Below are positions 16,282-25,249 of a stretch of DNA of 64,000 nucleotides, piece after piece; positions within the stretch are counted from its first letter, which is position 1; every line of letters begins with the position of its first letter. Location of the stretch: contig NZ_CP132932.1 of assembly GCF_040358985.1 (NCBI RefSeq), forward strand, positions 1,302,001-1,366,000. Direction: 5' to 3'. Origin of the DNA: Tunturibacter empetritectus. Lineage in GTDB: Bacteria > Acidobacteriota > Terriglobia > Terriglobales > Acidobacteriaceae. The notes below the pieces were generated by a model, which had not been told where the DNA came from, made no database searches, and saw only the letters and a program-made list of their open reading frames with translations. The position numbers were made by a program, and so were the translations under genes.

Positions 16282-17190
16282 ATGGCACAGATTCTTGATT
16301 CCGTCCGCTCGAAGTATGGCGCGGTCGCGCAGAGCAAGCTCTCCAGCAACGATGCAGGTGTCAAGGCCGTGGCGGAGGCCTTCGGCTACTCCGCAGAAGA
16401 ACTGACTTCCATTCCGGCTGAGGCCAACATGGGTTTGTCGTGCGGCAATCCCACAGCGACCGCGCATCTGAGAGCCGGTGAAGTTGTCGTAGACCTCGGC
16501 TCCGGTGGCGGCCTGGACGTGTTTCTCGCCGCGAAGATGGTAGGGCCGGAGGGGCGTGCCATCGGTATCGATATGACACCGGCCATGATGGAACGGGCAC
16601 GGGCAAATGCGGCTTCCGGTGGATACACCAACGTGGAGTTCTACCAGTCCACCATCGACAAGATCCCACTACCGGATGCGTCGGTTGATTGCGTCATCTC
16701 GAACTGCGTCCTGAACCTGGCGCCGGACAAGCCTGTCGTCTTTCGTGAGATTGCCCGCATCCTCAAGCCGGGCGGCCGACTTGCAGTCAGCGACATCGCG
16801 CTCAAGGGAGAGCTACCGGAAGCCGTCGCCCAGAGCATGGCGGCATATGTCGGCTGCATCGCTGGTGCCATCAGGATTGACGACTACCGCACCGGCTTGC
16901 TGGCTGCTGGCTTCGAGCATGTGGAGATCGTGGACAGCGGCTCAAACCTCAACGCCTACGCGAAGGTGGAGAACCAGTCCGGCTGCTGCTCCCCGGCGAT
17001 GGCCGAGGAGTCGTGCTGTTCGCCCATATCGGATAGGGACACCACACTGCACACGGAGCTGTCCGACCTCTTGAGCAAGTATGACCTGAACGCAGCAGCG
17101 GCAAGCGTAAAGGTATATGCCATCAAGCCCATGGCTGGAGCCACAAGCAAAACAGTCGCGTCATGCTGTGCTCCGGGTTGCTGTTCATAA
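16282..17190 (+). CDS. arsM: Arsenite S-adenosylmethionine methyltransferase ArsM
   Basis: A 302-residue cytoplasmic enzyme that methylates As(III) using SAM. The SAM motif [17 protein letters not shown] lies at about residues 69-85. The three As(III)-binding cysteines are present: GLSCGNP (Cys54), SNCVLNL (Cys142) and VGCIAGA (Cys192), with the family's usual 50-residue spacing between the last two. The C-terminal third has further Cys pairs ([21 protein letters not shown]), common in bacterial ArsM tails. GGGAGGTGA precedes the ATG. It is followed by arsC after 17 bases, so they form an operon. Confidence 0.95.
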   Translation: MAQILDSVRSKYGAVAQSKLSSNDAGVKAVAEAFGYSAEELTSIPAEANMGLSCGNPTATAHLRAGEVVVDLGSGGGLDVFLAAKMVGPEGRAIGIDMTPAMMERARANAASGGYTNVEFYQSTIDKIPLPDASVDCVISNCVLNLAPDKPVVFREIARILKPGGRLAVSDIALKGELPEAVAQSMAAYVGCIAGAIRIDDYRTGLLAAGFEHVEIVDSGSNLNAYAKVENQSGCCSPAMAEESCCSPISDRDTTLHTELSDLLSKYDLNAAAASVKVYAIKPMAGATSKTVASCCAPGCCS

Positions 17191-17207
17191 GAGACAGAGG
17201 AGGCGAC

Positions 17208-17606
17208 ATGCTCAAAGTAATCTTCGCCTGCGTGCACAACGCTGGTCGGTCTCAGATGGCGGCGGCGTTCTTCAATCATCTTGCAGATCCACGGAAGGCA
17301 CAAGCCGTTTCAGCTGGTACAGAGCCGGGAGACCGTATCCACCCGGAAGTGCAGGCTGTCATGCAGGAGATCGGCATCGACCTCAGCCACGCGAAGCCCC
17401 AGAAGCTCACGGAGGAACTCGCGAGGGCCGCGAACCTTCTGATCACGATGGGCTGCGGTGACAAATGCCCTTACGTCCCCGGCCTACGCCGGGACGATTG
17501 GCCGCTCCGCGACCCGAAGGGACTGCCGACAGAGGAAGTCCGGGCGATACGCGATGACATCAAAAGTCGCGTGCAGGTTCTTCTCAGGCTGGAAGGTTTA
17601 GATTAG
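17208..17606 (+). CDS. arsC: Arsenate reductase, thioredoxin-coupled low-molecular-weight phosphatase type
   Basis: A 132-residue enzyme reducing As(V) to As(III) for export or methylation. The phosphatase-like P-loop CVHNAGRS gives Cys8 and Arg14; redox partners are probably Cys83 and Cys87 (MGCGDKCP), somewhat closer together than the 82/89 pair of the staphylococcal enzyme. The DDWPLRDPKG loop carries the general-acid Asp. The ATG at 17208 follows AGAGGAGG, while an upstream in-frame ATG at 17163 lies inside arsM and is unlikely. Confidence 0.93.
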   Translation: MLKVIFACVHNAGRSQMAAAFFNHLADPRKAQAVSAGTEPGDRIHPEVQAVMQEIGIDLSHAKPQKLTEELARAANLLITMGCGDKCPYVPGLRRDDWPLRDPKGLPTEEVRAIRDDIKSRVQVLLRLEGLD

Positions 17607-17638
17607 TCTTCACAAAATCCGTTTCAAGGAACGCGCGG

Positions 17639-18547
17639 TCATGCTAATAAGAGAATCTTCCCGATGCCGCCCTTCTCCGCCTCAGCGTGTGCTTTCGCCG
17701 CGTCGGCAAGCGGCATCGTCCGATCAATAGAAATCTTGAACCTTCCCTTTGCAATATCTTCCGCGAGCGAACGCATACTCACTGCATCAGGATGCGAGCC
17801 AAAGGCCTCCACTCTTACGTCGGGATAAAGTTTGGCATTTGGTGGAGACCCCACCACGGAGGCAAAGCTTCCACCCGGCTTGACCTTAGCCAGAAGCCCG
17901 TCGCCGACGTTGCCGCCAATCGTATCCGCGACCACCTCGACCAGGCCCAGTGAGTCCATCTCCTGTTGGCTATCGAGCGCGAGAACAGCATCGGCCCCGA
18001 GCTCCTCCGCCGCCTTCTTCTGTGAACCGCGGACGCCGGCGATGACGTGAGCACCAAGCTTCTTCGCCACCCATACGGCAGTGCGGCCTACGCTGCCCAG
18101 TGCGCCGGTGATGACAACCGTCTGGCCACGCTGAACCTTGCCGGCCTGCGTAATAAGCTGTTCCCCAGTGTTCAGCACCACAGGGAGTGCAGCGGCTTCG
18201 ATGGGATCAAGGCCCTCAGGAAGCTTCGACAAGCCCGCAAGATCACCCAAAAGCAGCTCGGCGTAGGTCTTGCCGGCGCGGCCGAAGACCTTGTCACCCT
18301 CGGCATATCCCTCCACGCCTCGGCCCACCGAGCGTACGACGCCGGAGTAGTCGTACCCGAGGATGATGGGCAGTTCCAGCGGCATAAAATCCTTCATGGC
18401 GCCGCTGCGGATCTTCCAATCGATCGGATTGACTCCCGCTGCGGTCACCCGAATAAGGATCTGACCCTCGCCCGCCTGGGGATCCTCCCACTCCTCATAC
18501 TTCAGCATATCGGGGCCGCCGTACTCATGTAGCACCACTGCTTTCAT
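17639..18547 (-). CDS. Zinc-independent NADP-dependent quinone oxidoreductase/alcohol dehydrogenase-like protein
   Basis: A 302-residue medium-chain dehydrogenase/reductase. The N-terminal GroES-like domain (KAVVLHEYGGPDMLKYEE, AAGVNPIDWKIRSG) lacks the catalytic zinc cysteine and histidine, as in quinone oxidoreductases. The Rossmann part has VVITGALGSVGRTAVWVAKKLGA with the expected glycine motif. It is cytosolic and reduces quinones or activated alkenes; the substrate is unknown. GAGAGAGGT precedes the ATG at 18547. It is convergent with arsC and probably unrelated to arsenic. Confidence 0.9.
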   Translation of the reverse strand: MKAVVLHEYGGPDMLKYEEWEDPQAGEGQILIRVTAAGVNPIDWKIRSGAMKDFMPLELPIILGYDYSGVVRSVGRGVEGYAEGDKVFGRAGKTYAELLLGDLAGLSKLPEGLDPIEAAALPVVLNTGEQLITQAGKVQRGQTVVITGALGSVGRTAVWVAKKLGAHVIAGVRGSQKKAAEELGADAVLALDSQQEMDSLGLVEVVADTIGGNVGDGLLAKVKPGGSFASVVGSPPNAKLYPDVRVEAFGSHPDAVSMRSLAEDIAKGRFKISIDRTMPLADAAKAHAEAEKGGIGKILLLA

Positions 18548-18688
18548 AGCAATACCTCTCTCGTTTTTCAGGCTTAGATGCGGTTGTTGGCGGCATCGGT
18601 TCATCGAGACGAATCCGTTCCAGGCCAGCCAAAAATAAATCTCAAAAAGTTGGCGTATCTTTTGAAGCCGAAAAGTAGGGTGCTAATA

Positions 18689-18737
18689 CACCACATCCAC
18701 CACGCATCCCACCACGTCTTCACCATCAAAAAACCAC
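18689..18737. repeat. ACCAC-rich intergenic array
   Basis: Between the quinone oxidoreductase and hemL, CACCAC-type hexamers recur about every 8-12 bases (18689, 18697, 18710, 18721, 18733) with A-rich spacers. No gene is supported in the surrounding 18548-18860 stretch. I recall similar intergenic arrays from related genomes, but only this copy is seen here. Confidence 0.4.
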
Positions 18738-18860
18738 GTCCAAACACCCGGTTTTCCTGCAACCCCCTTCAAAAACCTCAGCAAACCAGCAACTCTTAAC
18801 CCGGCCACCACAGCCAAAAAAAATCTGCAAAAAAGTCCCGAAATTACTCCCAGGCAGGTT

Positions 18861-20150
18861 TCAGGAAAGCGACTTGCGGGCAGCTTCGAGGACCATTCCA
18901 ATCTCCGCCTCCCCATGCGCGGTCGAGACGAAGGCGGCCTCGAACTGACTAGGCGGCAACCAGACTCCAGCGTCGAGCATGGCACGATGAAACCGGCCAA
19001 AGGCGACCGTGTCCGACGTCGCAGCCGAAGCAAAATCAGTAACTGGTTTATCCGTAAAAAACCACGTAAACATTGACCCAACGCGATTGGTCGTCAACGA
19101 AATTCCCGCCTCCCGCGCCACACCCGCAACCCCCTCAGCAATGCGAGCAGAGGTGCTCTCAAGGCCGTTGTAGACCTCCTCTTCATGCTTGAGCAGGTGA
19201 CTCAAAGTAGCGATCCCCGCAGCCATGGCGAGCGGGTTTCCGCTCAGCGTTCCCGCCTGGTAGACAGGCCCAAGCGGAGCGAGCAACTCCATCACATCGG
19301 CTCGTCCCCCAAACGCTCCGCAGGGCAGCCCACCCCCGATAATCTTGCCTAAAGTCGTAAGATCCGGTGCGACGCCATAGACCTGCTGCGCACCGCCAAG
19401 CGAGAGACGGAAGCCAGTCATTACCTCGTCGAGAATGAGAAGTGCGCCGTACTCCGCGGTGATTTCCCGCAGGCCCTGCAGATAATCTGCAGCAGGGGCA
19501 ATCGTCCCGGCGTTGCCGACCACCGGCTCAACAATGACGCAGGCAATCTCGTTTGGTCGTGCGGCGAAGGCCTCTCGCACAGCATCGAGATCGTTGTAGG
19601 GCAGCGCAAGAGTGTGCATCGCGGTCTCGGCGGGAACGCCGGCGGACCCAGGGATTCCCAGCGTAGCAACTCCGCTGCCTGCTTTGACCAGCATGGCGTC
19701 CGAGTGGCCGTGGTAGCAGCCTTCGAACTTGATGACGAAGTTGCGTCCTGTAAAGCCGCGCGCAAGTCGGATAGCTGACATACATGCCTCCGTGCCGGAG
19801 CTGACGAAGCGCAGCCTTTCGACCGAGGGAAAGCATCGCGTCACCAGTTCAGCCAGATCTGCTTCGGCCGCGGTGGAGGCTCCAAAGCTCGCCCCACGCG
19901 AGGCTGCCCTCTGAGTCGCCTCGACCGCTGGTGGAAAAGCATGTCCAAGAATCATCGGCCCCCACGAGCCGAAGAAGTCTAGGTACTTATTTCCATCCGC
20001 ATCAAACAGATAGGCCCCTTCGGCATGGGTGACAAAGGGTGGATCACCCCCCACGGCGCGAAACGCGCGCACCGGCGAGTCGACGCCCCCGGGCAGAAAC
20101 TTTTCAGCGCGAAGCTGCAATTGACGGGAGCGGGTGAGGCTGCGGGACAT
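18861..20150 (-). CDS. hemL: Glutamate-1-semialdehyde 2,1-aminomutase
   Basis: This 429-residue PLP enzyme makes 5-aminolevulinate in the C5 route to haem. Conserved parts include the N-terminal [33 protein letters not shown] with the phosphate-binding residues, [20 protein letters not shown] with the cofactor Asp, and [18 protein letters not shown] with the Schiff-base lysine. I prefer the ATG at 20150 over one at 20171 because TATACT (20157-20162) lies exactly six bases before it. No Shine-Dalgarno is seen, so the mRNA may be leaderless. It is divergent from a DCC-type gene. Confidence 0.95.
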   Translation of the reverse strand: MSRSLTRSRQLQLRAEKFLPGGVDSPVRAFRAVGGDPPFVTHAEGAYLFDADGNKYLDFFGSWGPMILGHAFPPAVEATQRAASRGASFGASTAAEADLAELVTRCFPSVERLRFVSSGTEACMSAIRLARGFTGRNFVIKFEGCYHGHSDAMLVKAGSGVATLGIPGSAGVPAETAMHTLALPYNDLDAVREAFAARPNEIACVIVEPVVGNAGTIAPAADYLQGLREITAEYGALLILDEVMTGFRLSLGGAQQVYGVAPDLTTLGKIIGGGLPCGAFGGRADVMELLAPLGPVYQAGTLSGNPLAMAAGIATLSHLLKHEEEVYNGLESTSARIAEGVAGVAREAGISLTTNRVGSMFTWFFTDKPVTDFASAATSDTVAFGRFHRAMLDAGVWLPPSQFEAAFVSTAHGEAEIGMVLEAARKSLS

Positions 20151-20156
20151 ATCAAC

Positions 20157-20162
20157 AGTATA
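20157..20162 (-). promoter_or_regulatory. Probable -10 element of hemL
   Basis: Minus-strand TATACT ends six bases before the hemL ATG, consistent with transcription starting at the start codon. A -35 is not convincing. Confidence 0.4.
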
Positions 20163-20224
20163 AGAGGGCATATCATGAAAGTAGAAAACGAGAAGTTAGA
20201 AGACGAAGACAGAACCGAGGAGAC

Positions 20225-20674
20225 ATGACCGAGCCAGAACATGCAGAGATTGAGGGCCGGGCTCTACTGCTTTACGACGGCGTCTGCGCGTTGTGCAATG
20301 GCGTGGTTCAGTTCCTGCTCAAACACGACCGTAGCGAGAGGCTGCGCTATGCCCCGCTCCAGAGCGCTCTCGGCCGCGAAGTGCTCGACCGCTTCGGCAT
20401 TCACAGCTTTCCCGATGGTGTAGTGCTTCTGACCGATGCCCTGAGGCCGCAGGAGCGGCTCTACCACCGCTCCGATGCGATTGCCGCGGCGTTGAAGCTG
20501 CTTTCGACCCCCTGGAGGCTTCTTGGGCGGCTGGTAACGCTGGTTCCCCGAGCCCTGCGTGAGTTCGGCTACGGCGTTGTTGCTCGCCTCCGCTACCGCA
20601 TCTTCGGGCGCTACGATACCTGTCCTCTACCACCTTTGCATCAGCGACAAAAACTTTTGGGCGTGTACGAATAA
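20225..20674 (+). CDS. DCC-family thiol-disulfide oxidoreductase (DUF393)
   Basis: A 149-residue protein with the family-defining YDGVCALCNG (DxxCxxC) near residue 18, then RLRYAPLQSALGRE and YHRSDAIAAALK segments seen in DUF393 proteins. Members are predicted thioredoxin-like thiol-disulfide oxidoreductases with no firm physiological role. GAGGAGAC lies directly before the ATG. It overlaps nothing and precedes purM; the two might be co-transcribed, although purM seems to have its own promoter-like region. Confidence 0.88.
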   Translation: MTEPEHAEIEGRALLLYDGVCALCNGVVQFLLKHDRSERLRYAPLQSALGREVLDRFGIHSFPDGVVLLTDALRPQERLYHRSDAIAAALKLLSTPWRLLGRLVTLVPRALREFGYGVVARLRYRIFGRYDTCPLPPLHQRQKLLGVYE

Positions 20675-20819
20675 CGTTTGTTTACGATGCTTTGACCGCC
20701 GCCCTGCTAGACTAAACTTCTTCTTTTCAAGCACTACGATATGGAGCACGACCTTGCCGGATGAGACCTCCCCGCCGCCCGATTCAATCGCCACGCATTC
20801 CACCACGTCCGGGCGGGAG

Positions 20820-21950
20820 ATGCCCGTGGAGACCACTTCGTTGCAGTCCGCAGTCGCACAGAGAAAAGCCGCTGGCATAAAGCGGCCTGCTTCGGAAGAA
20901 AAGACCAAGATCCCCTCAAAAAAGAGCATCAGCTATGCGGATGCCGGGGTGGACATCACCTCGGGCGACCGTAGCAAGCAGCGCATCAAGATGCTGGCGC
21001 GCAAAACCTTCAACAAACAGGTGCTGAGCGAGATCGGCGGCTTCGGCGGCTTGTTCGCGCTAGACCTGGAGAAGTTTCCCAACCCCGTGCTGGTCTCGAG
21101 CGCAGACGGCGTTGGCACGAAGCTGAAGGTCGCGTTTGAACTGGGCATTCACCATACCGTTGGCCAGGACCTGGTGAACCACTGCGTCAACGACATTGCT
21201 GTGCAGGGCGCGACGCCGCTGTTCTTCCTCGACTACCTGGCCACAGGCAAGCTCGAAGACATGGTGATCGAGCGGGTGGTGCAGGGTATCAGCGAGGCCT
21301 GCAAGGCCAACGGCTGTGCATTGATCGGCGGTGAGACCGCACAGATGCCTGGCTTCTACGCAGATGGCGAGTACGATCTTGCCGGCACGATCATCGGCGC
21401 AGTGAGCCGTGACAAGATCATCACCGGAGAACAGATTCAGATCGGTGATGTTCTGGTGGGGCTGCCTTCTAACGGACTACATACGAACGGATATTCGCTA
21501 GCGCGCAAGCTGCTGTTTGAAGTCGCGAAGTATGGCCCGGAGCAGTACATCAACGAGCTGAAAGACAAGACTGGAGCCGCGTTGATGCGGACGCATCGCA
21601 GCTATCTGTCGGTGATCAAGAAGCTGACCGGAGCCGAGGTGGTGAGCGGAATGGCGCACATTACAGGAGGTGGAATCACCGAGAATCTGCCGCGCATTCT
21701 GCCGAAGGGCATGGGAGCGCTGATCGACCGTGCCTCGTGGACGGTACCGCCACTGTTTGAACACCTGCAACAATTGGGCAATGTGGATGAGGACGAGATG
21801 CTGCGGACCTTCAACATGGGCATTGGTCTGATCGCGGTGATTCCGGCAGAGAAGATCAAGAAGGCGAAGGCGATTTTGAACCGCGCGAACGAACGGCACT
21901 GCCTGATTGGCCGCGTGGTGCGTGGGGAACGCAAGGTCAGCTACAACTAG
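20820..21950 (+). CDS. purM: Phosphoribosylformylglycinamidine cyclo-ligase PurM
   Basis: A 376-residue AIR synthetase that closes the imidazole ring in the fifth step of purine synthesis, using ATP. Conserved parts: SYADAGVDITSGD near the N-terminus, GGFGGLFAL, SSADGVGTKLKVA, HCVNDIAVQGATPLFFLDYLA, GGETAQMPGFY, and HITGGGITENLPR. About 35 residues precede the conserved core, so the family length (about 345) is slightly exceeded; the ATG at 20820 is the best visible start but its ribosome-binding site is poor and TTG codons nearby are alternatives. purN lies further downstream. Confidence 0.93.
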   Translation: MPVETTSLQSAVAQRKAAGIKRPASEEKTKIPSKKSISYADAGVDITSGDRSKQRIKMLARKTFNKQVLSEIGGFGGLFALDLEKFPNPVLVSSADGVGTKLKVAFELGIHHTVGQDLVNHCVNDIAVQGATPLFFLDYLATGKLEDMVIERVVQGISEACKANGCALIGGETAQMPGFYADGEYDLAGTIIGAVSRDKIITGEQIQIGDVLVGLPSNGLHTNGYSLARKLLFEVAKYGPEQYINELKDKTGAALMRTHRSYLSVIKKLTGAEVVSGMAHITGGGITENLPRILPKGMGALIDRASWTVPPLFEHLQQLGNVDEDEMLRTFNMGIGLIAVIPAEKIKKAKAILNRANERHCLIGRVVRGERKVSYN

Positions 21951-22053
21951 ATAGTCGCAGTGTCGCTTTACGAGCCCGCTGGCCACTGTATTCTTTTACA
22001 TGGTGGCCGGGGACTTTCGTTTTGGCGCGGTTTTCTTCGGCGAATGAAGTCCG

Positions 22054-22716
22054 CTAAGCGAGGGGAGTGTAGGTAGATGGGCGGTGCGCACGGCTGCGGC
22101 GAAAGAAGAAGTAGATGATGACGCTGACGACGGCGGCGTAGGCGCACCAGACCGAGGTGAAGGCGTATCTCTTGACCAGCATGACGACGAGCAGCCCTAC
22201 AAGGTTGAGCCACGCCAGGGTGATGAGGTCGCGGAAGCCAGAAAAGAAGAGCGAGCCGCAGGTAGCGATGACATAGAGGATTGCAATGACCGTCGTGGTT
22301 GTGATGCTGTTGACGTAGACGATGCTGTTGTCCTGCACCGAGACCTGCAGCGGATAGGCGATCAGGCCCCAGAGCATGTAGAGCATGAGTATGCAGCCGA
22401 GGATGGCGAAGGGGAGCATCTGACGGCGGAGCTTGTGGGTAGGCTCGATGAGCAGGACGCTGAGAGGAAGGAGAAACGGCAGCAGACCTTGGGCGTAGAG
22501 AACGTATGCTGCCCCAGCGTTATGGGTCACCGTAGAGGAGAGGATTCCGCCGAGGCCCAGCCAGACGAATCCTTCGATGAACTGGTGGAAGGCGAAGAGG
22601 CAGGGCATGGCGGCGAAGAGCAGCTCGCGGCGGTGCTTTACTTCAGTCAGCGTGGCGACGCCGATGCCGCCCAGAACAGCACTGCCGACAAAGTTCGCGG
22701 TTGCAGAGAAACACAT
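22054..22716 (-). CDS. Multipass membrane protein, DUF6629-like
   Basis: A 220-residue protein with about six to seven hydrophobic helices. The start MCFSATANFVGSAVLGGIG, HQFIEGFVWLGL and the YAFTSVWCAYAAVVS segment match a conserved family of bacterial integral membrane proteins that I know as DUF6629; this recall is moderately certain. GAGG precedes the ATG. It is divergent from the amidase gene and convergent with purM. No transport signature is visible and the function is unknown. Confidence 0.7.
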   Translation of the reverse strand: MCFSATANFVGSAVLGGIGVATLTEVKHRRELLFAAMPCLFAFHQFIEGFVWLGLGGILSSTVTHNAGAAYVLYAQGLLPFLLPLSVLLIEPTHKLRRQMLPFAILGCILMLYMLWGLIAYPLQVSVQDNSIVYVNSITTTTVIAILYVIATCGSLFFSGFRDLITLAWLNLVGLLVVMLVKRYAFTSVWCAYAAVVSVIIYFFFRRSRAHRPSTYTPLA

Positions 22717-22815
22717 AGGAGCCTCTTGGTTCAGGCCATCATAACTTGAGTGTCTAGCGATGGATTTGTGTTCTTATAGAAGGCACCAAATCTCTCAAGA
22801 TCATTCAAGGACAAT

Positions 22816-24552
22816 ATGAGGATTCGAGTCAGCGCTTGCCTTGCTCTTGTCGTGGTCGGCTTGTTGTCAGGTACTTGTTTGTACGCGCAGGATGCGCCTT
22901 CCGTGAATGCGCGGGCTTCGCAGACAGCAATGGATCGCGACCTGTTGGAGGTTACGATTCCTCGCCTGGAGGAGTTGTACCGTGCCCACAAGTACACCGT
23001 GACCGAGGTGGTGGAGTGGTACCTCGCGCGAATTGCGAGGTACAACGGAATCTATCGCGCCGTGCAGACGGTGGATACACAGAATGCGCTGGCCACTGCG
23101 GCTCGAGAAGATGCAGAGGCAAAGGCTGGTGGGAGCGGCTTTCGCCGCAGGCCGATGTGGGGCGTTCCGATTGTGACGAAGGCGAATACGAGTATTAAGG
23201 GGCTGGTGACGACCGATGGGTGGAAAGGCTACTTGATTCCAGGGCACGAGCTGGTCGCCCCAAAGGATGCGACCATCGTGGCAAAGCTGCGGGCGGCTGG
23301 AGCGGTGATTCTGGGGCAAACAAACATGCCGGACTTTGCGGCGAGCGATACTAATCGCAGCACGGCGTTTGGGCGGACGGGTAATGCTTACGACGTCCGA
23401 TTCAGCCCAGGCGGCTCGTCGGGCGGAACTGTAACGGCGGTGACAAGCAACTTTGCGCTACTGGGCAACGGGACCGATACGGGGAACTCGATTCGCATGC
23501 CGTCGGCGACGAGCTCGGTGGTAGGCGTGTTTCCGACGCGCGGGCTGGTGAGTATCACGGGGATCGCGCCCCTGGATTGGCTGCTGGACAACACGGGGCC
23601 AATCGCTCGCACAGTGACCGATGCGACGATCGCGCTCGATGTGATGGCCGGAGAGGACGCTGCGGATGCGCGCACAGTCGATTTCACCGCGAAGGCACAA
23701 AGAGGGCCGTATACGCAGTATCTGAAGACGGATGCGCTGAAGGGCAAGCGGTTTGGCGTACCGGCTTTCATTCTTGCGGGAGCTGGGATTGCCTTTCAAG
23801 GTATCCCTGCATCGGCAACAGCGAGCGAGGTGGCCGAGGATACCGAGGACGCACGTGAACCCTTGCGACCAGAGACGCGGGCGGCGTTTATAAAGGCGAT
23901 TGAAGGTTTGCGGGCGGCGGGAGCTACGGTCGTGTTCGATGATTCGATTCTGCCGGACAGCTTTGCCGTGACAGTGGGACGAGTGGGGACGTTTCCTTAT
24001 GTGAAGGAGGGAACGGAGAAGTTTCTGGCGGAGTATGGCCCGGCGGAGTATCACTCGGCTGCGGAGTATGCGAAGGTGGTAGGATCGCCACTCCCAACAA
24101 CCATAATCGGTGGCGCCGATCCCGCAACAAGACGAGGACGACCGGCGATCGTGCAGGAGTCGATCGAAAGCGATCCGCAGGCTGAAGCAAATTTTTACGC
24201 CCCGCGCAGGAAGGCGCTCGAAACCTACAACGAGACGCTGGACCGATTGCAACTCGACGGGTTTGTCTACCCGGCGACGCAGATGCCGCCGCCGGATGAG
24301 ACGATGCCGCAGAATGGAAAGCTCAGCGAGGGACCGCACAGTGATACTGGATGGGTGAACATGATCGGCGTGCCGGCTGTGGTGGTGCCGGGCGGCTTCT
24401 ATCCCGACGGACTGCCGTTTGGGCTGGAGATCTCGGCCCGGCGGTGGGAAGATGGTGATCTGCTGGGCTGGGCCTATGCGTATGAGCAGGCAACGAAGCA
24501 TCGCAGGCCGCCGGTGCTGGTGGAGAATGGCTTGCTGCCGGATGCGCGGTAA
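22816..24552 (+). CDS. Exported amidase-signature family protein
   Basis: A 578-residue protein with a signal peptide (MRIRVSACLALVVVGLLSG, cleavage before QDAPS). The amidase signature follows: PIVTKAN supplies the catalytic Lys, GGSSGGTVTAV the middle Ser (about 200) and GTDTGNSIRMPS the nucleophilic Ser (about 223). Such enzymes hydrolyse amide bonds, including small amides, peptide amides and fatty-acid amides; the export signal argues for an extracytoplasmic substrate. The C-terminal GVPAVVVPGGFYPDGLPFGLEI is also typical. The codon pattern is rich in G at third positions, unlike the C-ending codons of many neighbours. Confidence 0.9.
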   Translation: MRIRVSACLALVVVGLLSGTCLYAQDAPSVNARASQTAMDRDLLEVTIPRLEELYRAHKYTVTEVVEWYLARIARYNGIYRAVQTVDTQNALATAAREDAEAKAGGSGFRRRPMWGVPIVTKANTSIKGLVTTDGWKGYLIPGHELVAPKDATIVAKLRAAGAVILGQTNMPDFAASDTNRSTAFGRTGNAYDVRFSPGGSSGGTVTAVTSNFALLGNGTDTGNSIRMPSATSSVVGVFPTRGLVSITGIAPLDWLLDNTGPIARTVTDATIALDVMAGEDAADARTVDFTAKAQRGPYTQYLKTDALKGKRFGVPAFILAGAGIAFQGIPASATASEVAEDTEDAREPLRPETRAAFIKAIEGLRAAGATVVFDDSILPDSFAVTVGRVGTFPYVKEGTEKFLAEYGPAEYHSAAEYAKVVGSPLPTTIIGGADPATRRGRPAIVQESIESDPQAEANFYAPRRKALETYNETLDRLQLDGFVYPATQMPPPDETMPQNGKLSEGPHSDTGWVNMIGVPAVVVPGGFYPDGLPFGLEISARRWEDGDLLGWAYAYEQATKHRRPPVLVENGLLPDAR

Positions 24553-24616
24553 GGATTGTGAGTCGGCGAGACATCAAGCGTAGGCGTCGCCTAAAATCTA
24601 AACAAGGGACCCCTTC

Positions 24617-25225
24617 ATGCATCGACTCGGCATTCTTCTCTCCGGCAGAGGCTCAAACTTTCTTGCAATCGCTAGGGCTATCCACGAACACCGGCTGCTC
24701 GGCACGGAGATCGCCGTGGTATTGTCAAATCTTGAAGATGCTCCGGGGCTTTCAGCAGCGAACGAGCTGAAAATTCCAGCGTTTGCGATTCCTTCCGCTG
24801 GCCGCAAGCGTGCTGAGCATGACGCGGAGATGATCGCGCGGCTGCATCAGCACAAGGTTGATCTGGTCTGCCTGGCGGGGTACATGCGCATCATCTCAAC
24901 GGTGTTTGTGGAGGCGTTTCCAGATCGGATTCTCAACGTACACCCGTCGCTGTTACCTGCTTTTCCGGGGCTTGATGCGCAGGCGCAGGCGCTGAAATAT
25001 GGAGCCAAGGTCGCCGGATGCACCGTGCACTTTGTCGATGAGGCAGTGGATCATGGCGTCATCATTGTGCAGAAGACTGTGCCCGTCCACGACGACGATA
25101 CCGATAAGACACTGTCGGCTCGCATCCTCGAACAGGAGCACCGCGCCTATCCGGAGGCGATCGCGGCTGTACTTAGCGGCGAATACTCCATCCAGGATCG
25201 CCGCTACGTTCGCAGCAAAGTTTAA
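24617..25225 (+). CDS. purN: Phosphoribosylglycinamide formyltransferase PurN
   Basis: A 202-residue enzyme that transfers a formyl group from 10-formyltetrahydrofolate to GAR in purine synthesis. It shows LGILLSGRGSNF (nucleotide loop), LVCLAGYMRI, the catalytic NVHPSLLPAFPG (Asn/His) and VHFVDEAVDHG with the catalytic Asp. The length matches the family. A CTAAAAT -10-like element lies at 24590-24596 and AAGGGA may be the ribosome-binding site. It is on the same strand as purM but separated by the amidase and DUF6629 genes. Confidence 0.95.
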   Translation: MHRLGILLSGRGSNFLAIARAIHEHRLLGTEIAVVLSNLEDAPGLSAANELKIPAFAIPSAGRKRAEHDAEMIARLHQHKVDLVCLAGYMRIISTVFVEAFPDRILNVHPSLLPAFPGLDAQAQALKYGAKVAGCTVHFVDEAVDHGVIIVQKTVPVHDDDTDKTLSARILEQEHRAYPEAIAAVLSGEYSIQDRRYVRSKV

Positions 25226-25249
25226 CAGCAATGTCCTGCCGGACGCCTC

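Noticed and set aside
18683..19081. 132-codon minus-strand frame extending hemL's shadow into the intergenic region
   Set aside because: It overlaps the conserved C-terminus of hemL in another frame and has no domain.
20559..20819. Long N-terminal extension of PurM
   Set aside because: It overlaps the DCC-family gene and is Ser/Thr/Ala-rich without similarity to PurM; a later start is more plausible.
23458..24501. 347-codon frame antisense to the amidase
   Set aside because: Arg/His-rich shadow; the amidase signature lies on the other strand.
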